Shown piece by piece: positions 52,793 through 61,860 of a stretch of DNA of 64,000 nucleotides. This DNA is from Pseudomonas sp. GR 6-02. GTDB lineage: Bacteria; Pseudomonadota; Gammaproteobacteria; Pseudomonadales; Pseudomonadaceae. The stretch is taken from assembly GCF_001655615.1 (NCBI RefSeq), contig NZ_CP011567.1, positions 1,435,001 to 1,499,000 of the forward strand. The letters run 5' to 3'. Under the pieces are notes generated by a model. That model saw only the letters and a program-made list of their open reading frames with translations, did no database searches and had not been told where the DNA came from. A program made the translations under genes and the position numbers. Position 1 is the first letter of the stretch. Every line of letters starts with the position of its first letter.

Positions 52793-52808
52793 TACACTGT
52801 GCAGTGTA
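52793..52808. promoter_or_regulatory. Probable operator of the TetR-type regulator
   Basis: TACACTG-TG-CAGTGTA has perfect 7-base arms and a 2-base spacer, typical of TetR-family sites. It lies 79 bases upstream of the tetR start and 122 bases upstream of the hydrolase start. A further imperfect match (TTACACTTGGTAG) lies at 52745-52757. Confidence 0.7.
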
Positions 52809-52929
52809 ATGTTGTGTTAATCCTGCACCGTGAGAAATTGAATCTTCGGCTGATGCGTGCATGCCTTGGCCATTTATCGTCCCAAGCGGAAAATCGTCGA
52901 TTGTGCGGTTTTTCTGGAGTCATTCAGTC

Positions 52930-53988
52930 ATGGACACTTCAACTTCCCCAGCGAACAACGCTTCAACGCCTGAAGCGTCCCGACAGGCTCAAGGGCAGTA
53001 CCGAAACCATGTGCCGGTGCAGCGCGAAGGCTTTCGCAAAACCTTGCGCATCCTGTGGAACTTCATCTTCAACAAACCGCACGACACCCGGCCGTCGGCC
53101 CCCGTTCCGGTGCAAACCCTGACCCAGGCGGCGTTGATTGCCGCGCCTAACCACAGCGTCTATCGCCTGGGCCATTCCACGCTTCTGCTCAAGCTGCAGG
53201 ACAAGTTCTGGATCACCGACCCGGTCTTCGCCGAACGCGCCTCTCCCGTGCAATGGGCCGGCCCCAAGCGTTTCCACCAGCCGCCGATCAGCCTCGAAGA
53301 CCTGCCGCCGATTGAAGCGGTGATCCTGTCCCACGATCACTACGACCACCTCGATTATCAGGCCGTGCTCAAACTGGCGGACAAGACCCGCTACTTCCTC
53401 ACGCCCCTGGGCGTGGGGGACACCCTGATCAAGTGGGGCATCGACGCCAGCAAAGTGCGCCAACTGGATTGGTGGCAGGGCACCGAGGTCGATGGCCTTC
53501 AATTCGTAGCCACACCTTCGCAGCACTTTTCCGGTCGCGGGCTGTTCGACGGTAACAGCACCCTGTGGGCATCGTGGGTGATGATCGACGGCGATACGCG
53601 GATTTTCTTCAGTGGCGACAGCGGCTACTTCGACGGCTTCAAACGCATCGGCGAGCAGTACGGCCCATTCGACCTGACCCTTATGGAAACCGGCGCCTAC
53701 AACGTCGAGTGGCCTCACGTGCACATGCAGCCCGAGCAAACCCTGCAAGCGCACATCGACCTTAAAGGGCGCTGGTTGCTGCCGATCCACAACGGCACCT
53801 TCGACCTGTCGATGCACGCCTGGTACGAACCTTTCGACCGTATTCTGGCGCTGGCCTGGGAACGGAACGTGTCGATCACCACGCCGCAAATGGGCGAGGC
53901 GTTCAACGTGATGTATCCGCAGCGTGGTGGCGCGTGGTGGTTGGGTGTGGAAGATGTAAGCGATCAGGCGACCGTGCAGAACGCTTGA
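52930..53988 (+). CDS. Metallo-beta-lactamase-fold hydrolase (NAPE-PLD/RomA-like)
   Basis: This 352-residue enzyme of the beta-lactamase superfamily has the metal motif SHDHYDHLDY (about 135-144), with TPSQHFSGRG and FFSGDSGYFDGF supplying further ligands, and a late HNGTFDLS. It resembles the RomA/NAPE-phospholipase D-like group, which acts on lipids. The N-terminal 60 residues are hydrophilic. Start ATG 52930 has GGAG upstream. It is expected to be induced when the divergent TetR regulator is released. Confidence 0.85.
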   Translation: MDTSTSPANNASTPEASRQAQGQYRNHVPVQREGFRKTLRILWNFIFNKPHDTRPSAPVPVQTLTQAALIAAPNHSVYRLGHSTLLLKLQDKFWITDPVFAERASPVQWAGPKRFHQPPISLEDLPPIEAVILSHDHYDHLDYQAVLKLADKTRYFLTPLGVGDTLIKWGIDASKVRQLDWWQGTEVDGLQFVATPSQHFSGRGLFDGNSTLWASWVMIDGDTRIFFSGDSGYFDGFKRIGEQYGPFDLTLMETGAYNVEWPHVHMQPEQTLQAHIDLKGRWLLPIHNGTFDLSMHAWYEPFDRILALAWERNVSITTPQMGEAFNVMYPQRGGAWWLGVEDVSDQATVQNA

Positions 53989-54032
53989 TGTTGTGCTGCC
54001 GGGGCGCTTGCGGTGCAAGCGCCCCGGACTTT

Positions 54033-54242
54033 TCAGCTGCGTTCGTCCAGTAACGGCTTTGTATATTCCGAGATTTTTGCCACGGTCAGATCGCAAAATT
54101 CTCCACGGAGTATTTCGTTCAGTTCCTCCTCAGACAATCCAAGCCTATGGGCCGCCTCAGCCTGACTCAGCTGACCGGTTTCGAGGAGCATGCCTATTTT
54201 CATAACGTGTTCGGCTTTGGCCCGCATCTGCTGCAACCTCAC
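54033..54242 (-). CDS. Small HTH protein, second gene of a two-gene unit
   Basis: This 69-residue protein has a helix-turn-helix (LSQAEAAHRLGLSEEELNEILRGEF) and a short tail (CDLTVAKISEYTKPLLDERS), an arrangement like HigA/XRE-type antitoxin HTH_37 domains. The GTG start (54242) overlaps the stop of the preceding gene by 4 bases (GTGA), so translation is coupled. An internal ATG (54203) is a second option. A toxin is not visible nearby. Confidence 0.68.
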   Translation of the reverse strand: MRLQQMRAKAEHVMKIGMLLETGQLSQAEAAHRLGLSEEELNEILRGEFCDLTVAKISEYTKPLLDERS

Positions 54243-54556
54243 TCAACCATCGCATAATCCGCCCGCCCCACCGGATTCGGTGTGGACCCTTTCACATTCA
54301 TCCCTCGGCCCGGTGCAAACCCCGGGAAGAACACCAAACCTTGCGATTCAAACCGATACGCCAACGCCAGCCGCGTGACATCCAGCACATTACGCTGCGC
54401 TTCGAATCGCTGGATGGCGTCAACGGAAACTCCGGATTCCTCGGACAACTCCTCCACACTCCAACCCAGCATCGCTCGGGCCTGGGCGCAGTGGGCTGGG
54501 GTGAACTGGAAGAGGGCGATGCGTTCCAGGGTGATTTTCATTGCAAGAGAGGCCAT
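54239..54556 (-). CDS. XRE family HTH protein, first gene of a two-gene unit
   Basis: This 105-residue DNA-binding protein has an XRE HTH (ARAMLGWSVEELSEESGVSVDAIQRFEAQ, about 26-54). The following RLALAYRFESQGLVFFPGFAPGRGM is typical of small XRE regulators with a C-terminal strand. GGAGA lies 6 bases before the ATG. A palindrome upstream (54593-54613) could be its own operator. It is not linked to a recognisable phage or toxin gene. Confidence 0.78.
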   Translation of the reverse strand: MASLAMKITLERIALFQFTPAHCAQARAMLGWSVEELSEESGVSVDAIQRFEAQRNVLDVTRLALAYRFESQGLVFFPGFAPGRGMNVKGSTPNPVGRADYAMVE

Positions 54557-54592
54557 GGTTTTCTCCGGGGATCGAGCGTGGCGATTCGAAAA

Positions 54593-54613
54593 TGTACTGT
54601 GTTTTTGTACAGT
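54593..54613. promoter_or_regulatory. Probable operator upstream of the XRE gene
   Basis: TGTAC-(9)-GTACA and the overlapping ACTGT-(8)-ACAGT form two nested inverted repeats in 21 bases, 37 bases upstream of the XRE start. It is consistent with autoregulation. Confidence 0.55.
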
Positions 54614-54810
54614 TGTTTTGCGCCCGGATCAAACTCATTTTTTGATCGATTCTCTTTTTTCGCTCAGGCAGGGGCGTTGGACCGACTACGCTGTCTCTAG
54701 GCGGTTTCCTGAAAGCTCCAAATGATTGAACGTCAGCCTTCTGATCTTCAATGCCGGAAAGGTGGCGTTTCAAAGGCAGTGCGCCACAGCGTTACGCGGG
54801 GAAGGGAATC

Positions 54811-57174
54811 ATGAAAAGACTACGTCTGCTATGTGCCCTGATCAGCTTTACAACTCTGCCGGTCCTGGCCGATACGGTATCGCCAAACAAAGATGCCTTT
54901 GTCACCAACCTCATCAATCAGATGACCCTCGACGAAAAAGTCGGCCAACTGCGGCTGATCGCTATCGATGACAAGATGACGCCCGAAAAAATCTGCCAGG
55001 AGATCACTGCCGGGCGAATCGGGGGGACGTATGGCTCTGTGAGCCGTTATGTAAACCGCCCCATGCAGGACGCGGCTCAACAAAGCCGCCTGAAGATACC
55101 GATGTTTTTCGGTTGGGACGTGATACACGGTCATCGAACCATTTTTCCCATCGGCCTGGCCCTGGCCTCCAGTTGGGATATGGACGCCATCGAGTTGAGC
55201 GGTCGAACGGCGGCGAAAGAAGCCAGTGAGGACGGTATCGATATGACCTTCGCCCCGATGATCGATGTCGCCCGTGATCCTCGCTGGGGGCGCACATCCG
55301 AAGGCTTCGGTGAAGACACCTATCTGGTTTCGCGCATTGCCAGAGTGATGGTCCAGGCCTACCAGGGACAAAGCCTGAACGCGCCCGACAGCATCATGTC
55401 CAGCGCCAAGCACTTTGCGTTGTATGGGGCTGTCGAGGGGGGGCGCGACTACAACAGCGTCGACATGGGCCTGACCCGAATGTACCAGGACTACCTGCCA
55501 CCTTATCGTTCGGCGATCGAGGGTGGCGCGGGAGCCGTCATGGCGGCGCTTAACTCGATAAATGGTGTGCCGGCGGCGGCCAATAAATGGTTGATGCAGG
55601 ACCTGCTCCGCAAAGCGTGGGGCTTCAAGGGACTGGTCATCAGCGACCATAACGGGGTAACCGATCTGGTTCAGCACGGTGTTGCGAGGAATCCTCGCGA
55701 CGCGGCCAGGCTCGCCATCAGGGCCGGCATTGATATGAGCATGAACGACTCCTCCTATGGGCCGGAGTTGCCAGGGCTGCTTGAGTCTGGCGCCATTTCC
55801 CAGAGCGATATTGATGACGCGGTGCGGGAAGTACTGGGTGCCAAGTACGACATGGGGCTATTCGAAGACCCTTACCGGCGCCTCGGCGCTGCCAGTGAAA
55901 GCGCTGCTGATAACAACGCCGAAAACCATCTGCACAGAGCGCAGGCCCGTGAAGTGGCACGCAAGACACTGGTGCTGTTGAAGAATGAAAACGGGCTCTT
56001 GCCGCTGAAAAAAGAGAGCACGATCGCGCTCATCGGCCCGTTGGCAAAAAGTACCGTCGACATCATGGGCAGTTGGTCTGCAAGTGGTGTGCCCGCGCAA
56101 TCGGTGACGATCTACGACGGGCTGAAAAGCGCGATGAGCCAGGGCTCGCTGATCTATGCCCGAGGCGCCAATCTCGAGGAGGATCAGGAGGTTGTTAAAT
56201 ACCTGGAATACCAGGGCGTGTCTGAAATCGCCAACGACCCTCGCCCGGCAGAAGAAATGATTGACGAAGCAGTCAAGGTTGCACAGCAAGCCGATGTTGT
56301 CATCGCCGTGGTGGGCGAGCCCCGCAGCATGTCCCATGAAGCGGCCAGTCGAACCAGCCTCGATCTGCCGGGGCGCCAGAGTGAATTGATCACCGCCCTG
56401 AAAGCCACCGGCAAGCCGCTGGTACTGGTATTGATGAACGGTCGGCCGTTGTCGATCGGCAAGGAGCAGAAACAGGCCGATGCGATTCTGGAAACCTGGT
56501 ACAGCGGTACCGAGGGAGGCAACGCCGTTGCGGATGTATTGTTCGGTGACTACAACCCGTCCGGCAAATTACCCATCACCTTTCCACGTTCCGTGGGGCA
56601 GATCCCCAATTACTACAGCCACCTGAACACCGGCCGTCCGTATCTGCCGGGTGCGCTTCGCAACTACACGTCGCAATATTTCGATCAATCCTATGGGCCG
56701 CTTTACCCCTTCGGCTATGGGCTGAGCTATACCGATTTCAGCCTGACCGACATGGCCCTGTCTTCGACCACACTGAACAAGACCGACAACCTCGTCGCCA
56801 GCATCATGGTGAAAAATACCGGCCAGCGTGACGGCGAAACGGTGGTTCAGCTGTATATCCGCGATGTCGTTGCCTCCGTCGCCCGGCCGGTCAAAGAACT
56901 GAAAAACTTCCAAAAAATCATGCTCAAGGCCGGCGAGGAGAGAGCAGTCCACTTCAGCATTAACGAGAACGACTTGAAGTTCTTCAATGCCCAACTGGAA
57001 TACGTCGCCGAGCCGGGTGAGTTCCGGGTGCAAATCGGCCTGGATTCCCAGGATGTGAAGGAGCAGAGCTTTGAATTGCTGTCAGAACAAGCCACTCAAG
57101 ACAATCATCCGCCTGGTGCAGAACCTGTAGACGCGAGCGGTGCGGCGATCCGACTTGCCCACGAAGAACGATGA
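54811..57174 (+). CDS. bglX: Periplasmic beta-glucosidase BglX (glycoside hydrolase family 3)
   Basis: This 787-residue exported enzyme hydrolyses beta-glucosides from their non-reducing ends. A signal peptide (about 1-20, ending VLA) is followed by the GH3 N-domain, a C-domain and a fibronectin III-like domain. The nucleophile is Asp279 in VISDHNGV; KHFALYG and RWGRTSEGFGEDTYL are present. GAAGGGA lies upstream of ATG 54811. A 30-residue tail after the last domain (ATQDNHPPGAEP onward) is not typical. No sugar transporter gene is adjacent. Confidence 0.93.
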   Translation: MKRLRLLCALISFTTLPVLADTVSPNKDAFVTNLINQMTLDEKVGQLRLIAIDDKMTPEKICQEITAGRIGGTYGSVSRYVNRPMQDAAQQSRLKIPMFFGWDVIHGHRTIFPIGLALASSWDMDAIELSGRTAAKEASEDGIDMTFAPMIDVARDPRWGRTSEGFGEDTYLVSRIARVMVQAYQGQSLNAPDSIMSSAKHFALYGAVEGGRDYNSVDMGLTRMYQDYLPPYRSAIEGGAGAVMAALNSINGVPAAANKWLMQDLLRKAWGFKGLVISDHNGVTDLVQHGVARNPRDAARLAIRAGIDMSMNDSSYGPELPGLLESGAISQSDIDDAVREVLGAKYDMGLFEDPYRRLGAASESAADNNAENHLHRAQAREVARKTLVLLKNENGLLPLKKESTIALIGPLAKSTVDIMGSWSASGVPAQSVTIYDGLKSAMSQGSLIYARGANLEEDQEVVKYLEYQGVSEIANDPRPAEEMIDEAVKVAQQADVVIAVVGEPRSMSHEAASRTSLDLPGRQSELITALKATGKPLVLVLMNGRPLSIGKEQKQADAILETWYSGTEGGNAVADVLFGDYNPSGKLPITFPRSVGQIPNYYSHLNTGRPYLPGALRNYTSQYFDQSYGPLYPFGYGLSYTDFSLTDMALSSTTLNKTDNLVASIMVKNTGQRDGETVVQLYIRDVVASVARPVKELKNFQKIMLKAGEERAVHFSINENDLKFFNAQLEYVAEPGEFRVQIGLDSQDVKEQSFELLSEQATQDNHPPGAEPVDASGAAIRLAHEER

Positions 57175-57225
57175 TGCGTAATCCCTGAGAAACCGCGGTG
57201 CATTCTTCGCGGATGGCTTTAGTGG

Positions 57226-57993
57226 TCATTTCGTCCCCTCCAACCAAACGGACGGGGCCTGTCCCAGCACCCGACGGAACATGGTCGAGAACGCCGCCGG
57301 GCTTTCATAACCAAAATCCAGGGCAATGCGCGTCACCGGCGTGTCCACCGCCAGCCGCGCCAAGGCCAGCACCACGCAGGCTCGCTGCCGCCATTGGCTG
57401 AAACTCAGCCCGGTTTGTTGGCGGAACAGACGATTGAACGTACGCAAACTGATATGCAACTGATCGGCCCATTGCTGCGGCGATTGGTGAGCGTTCGGTT
57501 GCCGGAGAAACCTCTGACACAACCCGAGCAACCGCGAATCCACAGGCAACGGAATATGCAACGGCAGGTGAGCACTGCGCGCCAGTTCGTGCAGCAACAA
57601 GTCGATCAACGCCCCATCGCGCCCGGCCTCGTCGTACTCCAGCGCAACCTCCACCGCCTCCATCAGTAAATGCCGCAGCAACGGCGAAACACTGATCACC
57701 TGGCAGCGGCTGCCCAGATCAACCGCCCCCGGTTCGATATACACACTGCGAGTGCTCACCCCCAGCATCAACACCTCATGCGCCACCCCTGGCGGAATCC
57801 ACACCGCCCGCTGCGGCGGCACCACCCAATTGCCGTCGAGCGTGCTCACCTGCATCACCCCGGTGGCGCCATACAACAACTGCGCCCGTCGATGGGTATG
57901 GCGCGGCAACCGATGACCGTCGGGATAATCCGTACCGATGGCCACCACCGGCCGTGGCGTGTCGTCCAGCAGATCAATCGAAACATTGCGCAT
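57226..57993 (-). CDS. AraC family transcriptional regulator
   Basis: This 255-residue regulator has an N-terminal cupin-like domain (HRLPRHTHRRAQLLYGATGVM and PPQRAVWIPPGVAHEV) and a C-terminal AraC HTH pair (WADQLHISLRTFNRLFRQQTGLSFSQWRQRA and ALDFGYESPAAFSTMFRRVLG). Start ATG 57993 is likely, although ATG 58029 would extend it by 12 residues. It is divergent from the TauE-family gene, the most likely target. Confidence 0.88.
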   Translation of the reverse strand: MRNVSIDLLDDTPRPVVAIGTDYPDGHRLPRHTHRRAQLLYGATGVMQVSTLDGNWVVPPQRAVWIPPGVAHEVLMLGVSTRSVYIEPGAVDLGSRCQVISVSPLLRHLLMEAVEVALEYDEAGRDGALIDLLLHELARSAHLPLHIPLPVDSRLLGLCQRFLRQPNAHQSPQQWADQLHISLRTFNRLFRQQTGLSFSQWRQRACVVLALARLAVDTPVTRIALDFGYESPAAFSTMFRRVLGQAPSVWLEGTK

Positions 57994-58105
57994 CGAGCGG
58001 CACCCAGCGGTTGGCGTAAACGCAAACATTATTGGCTGACTTGCTGAAGCAGGCCAAGCCCCATCGCTCTATCGTCGGCCACTCTCAACCCACGGACGAT
58101 GCGCG

Positions 58106-58924
58106 ATGTTCTTCTACCTCTTGCTGGCACTCTTCGGCTGCATGACCGGCGTCACCGCCGTGCTGTTCGGCTTCGGCGGCGGATTTGTCGTCGTGCCCTT
58201 GCTGTACCGCATGCTCACGGCCAGCCACGGCATCGACGACCCCATCGGCCAATCGGCGATGCACATTGCCGTGGCGACTTCGACCTGCGTGATGATCGTC
58301 AATGCCCTGATCGCCACCAGAAAACATCACCACGCGGGCAATCTCATTCGCCATTACCTGTGGCCGTTGGGCGGGTTCATCGGCTTGGGCGCGATCGTCG
58401 GAGCTGCGGCCGCGATGTGGGCGAGTGGTGAGCTGATCCGTTCTGCCTTCATCGTTTACCTGAGCGTGACCATTCTGGACTGCTTGTTCAGACGCGGTTT
58501 TCTTACACAGTCCTACATCGAAATCCCACGGCGATTGGGCGGGGCAGAAGTGTCTGGCGGCGGTGTGGGAATTGGCGCTATCGCCACCTTTCTTGGGGTG
58601 GGTGGCAGCGTCATGACCGTGCCGTTGCTAAGACGCTGTGGCCTCAGCATGTCGCAAGCCACATCCATGGCTAATCCATTGAGTCTTCCGGTTGCGGTGG
58701 CCGGAACGCTGACCTATATGGCGATGGCGGGGTTTACCGAGTTTGATCTGGGACCGTGGTTTGTCGGTTATGTGGATGTGCTGGCGTTTACGGTATTGAC
58801 GTTTGGGTCGCTGGTGGGGATTCGGCTGGCCACGCCGTGGATCGGGCGGATACCGGATCGGGTGCATGCGCGGGTTTATATTGGTTTGCTGGTAGTGGTG
58901 ATGCTTAGCATGTGTCTGGGTTGA
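58106..58924 (+). CDS. Sulfite exporter TauE/SafE family permease
   Basis: This 272-residue inner-membrane protein has about eight hydrophobic segments and the family motifs FGFGGGFVVVPLLY (about 22-35) and FLGVGGSVMTVPLLRRCG (about 163-180), an internal duplication. It may export sulfite, sulfonate or another small anion, or take one up. The substrate is unknown. It is divergent from an AraC-type regulator. Confidence 0.88.
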   Translation: MFFYLLLALFGCMTGVTAVLFGFGGGFVVVPLLYRMLTASHGIDDPIGQSAMHIAVATSTCVMIVNALIATRKHHHAGNLIRHYLWPLGGFIGLGAIVGAAAAMWASGELIRSAFIVYLSVTILDCLFRRGFLTQSYIEIPRRLGGAEVSGGGVGIGAIATFLGVGGSVMTVPLLRRCGLSMSQATSMANPLSLPVAVAGTLTYMAMAGFTEFDLGPWFVGYVDVLAFTVLTFGSLVGIRLATPWIGRIPDRVHARVYIGLLVVVMLSMCLG

Positions 58925-59024
58925 GTGTTATCGGCGTAGCTTTCCATCGATTCTCGGACGTTGCTTCGCCATAATCCGCGACAACTTCTCGCGAGCAGCG
59001 CTCGATTCACTCAAGGATGTTTTG

Positions 59025-60200
59025 ATGTTCAAAGGACTGTTTCGTCTGACCGGCATTGTCGTGTTGGTGTGTTCAACTTTTTCTACCGCGCTGTGGGCTG
59101 AAAATGGCACTCAGGTTTACACCGGAACTGTGGGCAAATCGCCGATTGTGCTGGAGGTGAACGCCAACGGCAGTGAGGGGCGGTACTTTTACCAAAAGTA
59201 TCGCAGTGATCTAGTACTCACCGGAAATAGAGAAGGCGAAACCCTGATACTCGACGAGGGCAGCCAGGCTGACGATGAGGGTAAAACTGTCCCGCAAATT
59301 CGCTTGCATCCCAAGCCCGACGGTTGGTCCGGCGAATGGACCAGTCCACAAGGCAAAGTCCTCAAGGTCGAATTACAGCAAGCCAAACTCCCGCCAGTGT
59401 CCGCCGAAACGTTGCCCTATCTCGTCAGACTCCATGACAAGGCGCCATACGAATATCTGCGTCTGCAAGGCCTGAAACTCAAACAAGGACGGACCGAAAC
59501 GTTCATGGGGTACACGCTGCAATGGTGGGGCGAGCCACAGACAAAAATGGAAGGGTTTGAAGTGGTTTCGGGGTACACCGCTGAAACGCGCCAGCGTATC
59601 AATCAGCAGTTGATGGCGCGGTTGTGGCAGGGCGTGGTGGGGCATTTCGGGTGCTACATCGATGGCAAACAGGGCTACTACAATCAGGGGATTCAGCCGT
59701 TGTGGATGACGTCCTCCGTCATGAGCGCGACTATCTCATTCGAGTACTACTGCGGTGGGGCTTACCCGGATCAGTACAATGAGGCGCTCAATCTTGATAC
59801 CCGTACCGGGAAAGTCCTGACGCTTGATGACGTGCTGTGGGTGGGGCAGGGCAAACCGCTGCATTTCGAGCAAAAAATCTACGACTACGATGAATCTTCA
59901 TCCGAGTCATCCGCTGTCTATTACGACTACCGGTCCAAGGAGCTGGCGCCTTGGCTGGTGGCGCAACTGCTTAAGCTGTATCCCAAGGAAATGACGACAA
60001 CGGCTGAAGGGGAGAACGACTGCGGCTACAACGACGACTACCCTTGGCACTATCCGGATTGGTACTTCACCGAAAAAGGCATCAAGTTAGAGCCGTCTTT
60101 CCCTCACGTGTCTGCCGTCTGCCGAAACATTGGCTGGGGCGTCCTGCCCTACAGCCTCATCAAACAACATCCCGGCGGCGTAGCGCTGCAACTGCCCTGA
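59025..60200 (+). CDS. Exported protein with RsiV/DUF3298-like C-terminal domain
   Basis: This protein of 391 residues has a signal peptide (about 1-24, ending LWA). The C-terminal third contains SFEYYCGGAYPDQYNEALNL, then DTRTGKVLTLDDVL, matching the RsiV/DUF3298 domain that in Bacillus binds lysozyme. Three cysteines (in GCYID, YYCGG, VCRNIG) could pair. Start ATG 59025 has AAGGA upstream. Whether it binds lysozyme or is a periplasmic sensor is unknown; no sigma factor is adjacent. Confidence 0.75.
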   Translation: MFKGLFRLTGIVVLVCSTFSTALWAENGTQVYTGTVGKSPIVLEVNANGSEGRYFYQKYRSDLVLTGNREGETLILDEGSQADDEGKTVPQIRLHPKPDGWSGEWTSPQGKVLKVELQQAKLPPVSAETLPYLVRLHDKAPYEYLRLQGLKLKQGRTETFMGYTLQWWGEPQTKMEGFEVVSGYTAETRQRINQQLMARLWQGVVGHFGCYIDGKQGYYNQGIQPLWMTSSVMSATISFEYYCGGAYPDQYNEALNLDTRTGKVLTLDDVLWVGQGKPLHFEQKIYDYDESSSESSAVYYDYRSKELAPWLVAQLLKLYPKEMTTTAEGENDCGYNDDYPWHYPDWYFTEKGIKLEPSFPHVSAVCRNIGWGVLPYSLIKQHPGGVALQLP

Positions 60201-60207
60201 GGCGAAG

Positions 60208-61197
60208 TCACTGATCCGCCAACCCCGGCGCTTCACGAATAATGAAGTGATCCAGGTTCTCGATGTTGGCACTGAACACCCCGAACGTCTGTTCGGGGTT
60301 TTTCTTGCTAGGCACCTGCTTCAACTCTGGCGTCACGCCATAAAAGAAGCAATACAACTCGGCATCACTGTCGACGGCGTGCTTGATCTCCTCCAGAAAC
60401 GCCTTGCGCTTGCGGTAGTTGTCGATCAGCTTCTTGCTCAGATAAACGTTGACCGAATAAGGCTTCTTCTTCGCCTCGTCCGCTTGCTTGAACCAGACCT
60501 TCTGTTCGAAATCGATGCGAAAGCTCTGGGTGTAATCCTTGATCTCCTTGATCTTGCCCCAGTAAATCAGCCCCTTGTTGTCCTGCAGGTACTCGATCTT
60601 CTTGAAGAACGACCCATAGGGCGCCGTGTGCTCGCCAATCTTCAGCGGCATGCGCTTGAGCAGCTCCTTGTCCGTGAAGTTCGACACAAAACACTCCACC
60701 GGGTGTGCGAAGACACTGGTCTTGTCCGGCGCCGACTCCCGGCTTGGCTGCTCGACGTTACTGCTCGCTGAAGTGAGAGTCGGGGCATCGCGCAAAACAT
60801 CCGCTGCCACCGCCGGGCTCGCAGGCTTACGCACATACTCACGCCGAGTCAGCAACAACTCCGACGGAAAATGCTCCTCCCGACCGTCATCCGATTCCGC
60901 CCCGTCCGCCTCCACACCCGACGCCGGCATCTTCAGACTGACATAAGGACAATCCGCCACATGCCGCGTGCTGGGCATGTTCTTGAAGTGCGGCGTGCGC
61001 ACGTAATTCACATTCTTGGCGTTGAACGTTCCCAACACGTTGGCCGCATCGAATGCCAAACGGCAGGCATCGTTGGGGCACTGGAAATGCTCCTTGGCAG
61101 AATCGAAATCCATGGTTTCATCGAAATTCAGATCGCGCACATCATAGATCGACAGCTTGTCGTCGAGGCTGAGGCAGTAGGCGAGGTCGAATTTCAT
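60208..61197 (-). CDS. Unrecognised protein with an N-terminal Cys/His zinc-site pattern
   Basis: I do not recognise this 329-residue protein. The N-terminal 90 residues contain CPNDAC and later RTPHFKNMPSTRHVADCPY, a spacing that could bind zinc, similar in outline to CoiA-type competence or nuclease-associated zinc domains. The middle (about 95-150) is low-complexity and Ser/Asp-rich. The C-terminal part has KKPYSVNVYLSKKLIDNYRKRKAFLEEIKHAV and HFIIREAPGL. Start 61197 is chosen by the N-terminal sense and AAGGA further upstream. It is convergent with the RsiV-like gene and divergent from the orphan XRE gene. Confidence 0.6.
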   Translation of the reverse strand: MKFDLAYCLSLDDKLSIYDVRDLNFDETMDFDSAKEHFQCPNDACRLAFDAANVLGTFNAKNVNYVRTPHFKNMPSTRHVADCPYVSLKMPASGVEADGAESDDGREEHFPSELLLTRREYVRKPASPAVAADVLRDAPTLTSASSNVEQPSRESAPDKTSVFAHPVECFVSNFTDKELLKRMPLKIGEHTAPYGSFFKKIEYLQDNKGLIYWGKIKEIKDYTQSFRIDFEQKVWFKQADEAKKKPYSVNVYLSKKLIDNYRKRKAFLEEIKHAVDSDAELYCFFYGVTPELKQVPSKKNPEQTFGVFSANIENLDHFIIREAPGLADQ

Positions 61198-61276
61198 GGC
61201 GGGCTCGGGTCCTTGAGAGGGGACGGGTATTAATAGCGGGAGGTGGGGAGGGTTGCACTGAATGTTTTTGGCACAG

Positions 61277-61290
61277 CGCAAAATCCGTAG
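61277..61290 (+). repeat. 14-base direct repeat, left copy
   Basis: CGCAAAATCCGTAG recurs exactly at 61868-61881, 591 bases away. The two copies bracket the orphan XRE gene and its promoter. Such flanking repeats can be a target-site duplication or a recombination scar. Confidence 0.6.
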
Positions 61291-61434
61291 CAATGCACCG
61301 GTCAATAGGCAGGACGTGCGAGCATAACCGGAATTATACTGCTGGAAGTGGAGGGTTGAGCCACGATAGTTGGCATTATAGTTCCGACTGTGTGGCAAGC
61401 CATGCTAGGACGCCTGGTTGAATGGGGGGCTGCG

Positions 61435-61860
61435 ATGAAAGAGAACACCAACGAACGGCGCAGGGAGCTCATTGACGACATCGTCATGCAGCATGTGACG
61501 GGGATCGAAACCCTGGGCACCGCTATTCGTCGGCTAAGGCTTGAGGTGACCGGTTTCGACCAGGAAACCTTTGCAGCCATGTGCAAGATGTCGACCAAGG
61601 CGCTGTACCAGATCGAGAAGGACAAGGCTAATCCGACCGTCAGCACCCTCGAAGCCATCCTGAGGAAGTTCGGGCTGCGTCTGGGGCTGACCATTGCCAC
61701 AACTCTTCACACGCCGCCGCTTGGGCAGCAAAAGCCGGTTTCCAAAGCGCCCGTTCGCGGCGCCAATCCTAAACGCAAGTCCGCAGGACAGCTTAATAGA
61801 GTGGCTACGTTGCGAGCCACAACAAAGACCAAGGATGGCGATAAGGGCCCGGCCGATTGA
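61435..61860 (+). CDS. Orphan XRE (HipB-like) transcriptional regulator
   Basis: This protein of about 141 residues has a HipB-type HTH (LGTAIRRLRLEVTGFDQETFAAMCKMSTKALYQIEKDKANPTVSTLEAILRKFG, about 29-82) and a basic, probably disordered tail. GGGGGG lies 6 bases before the ATG; earlier in-frame GTG 61390 and ATG 61402 exist. No hipA kinase gene follows. Upstream, the inverted pair GGAATTATA (61330s) and TATAGTTCC (61370s) resembles an autoregulatory operator. Confidence 0.75.
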   Translation: MKENTNERRRELIDDIVMQHVTGIETLGTAIRRLRLEVTGFDQETFAAMCKMSTKALYQIEKDKANPTVSTLEAILRKFGLRLGLTIATTLHTPPLGQQKPVSKAPVRGANPKRKSAGQLNRVATLRATTKTKDGDKGPAD

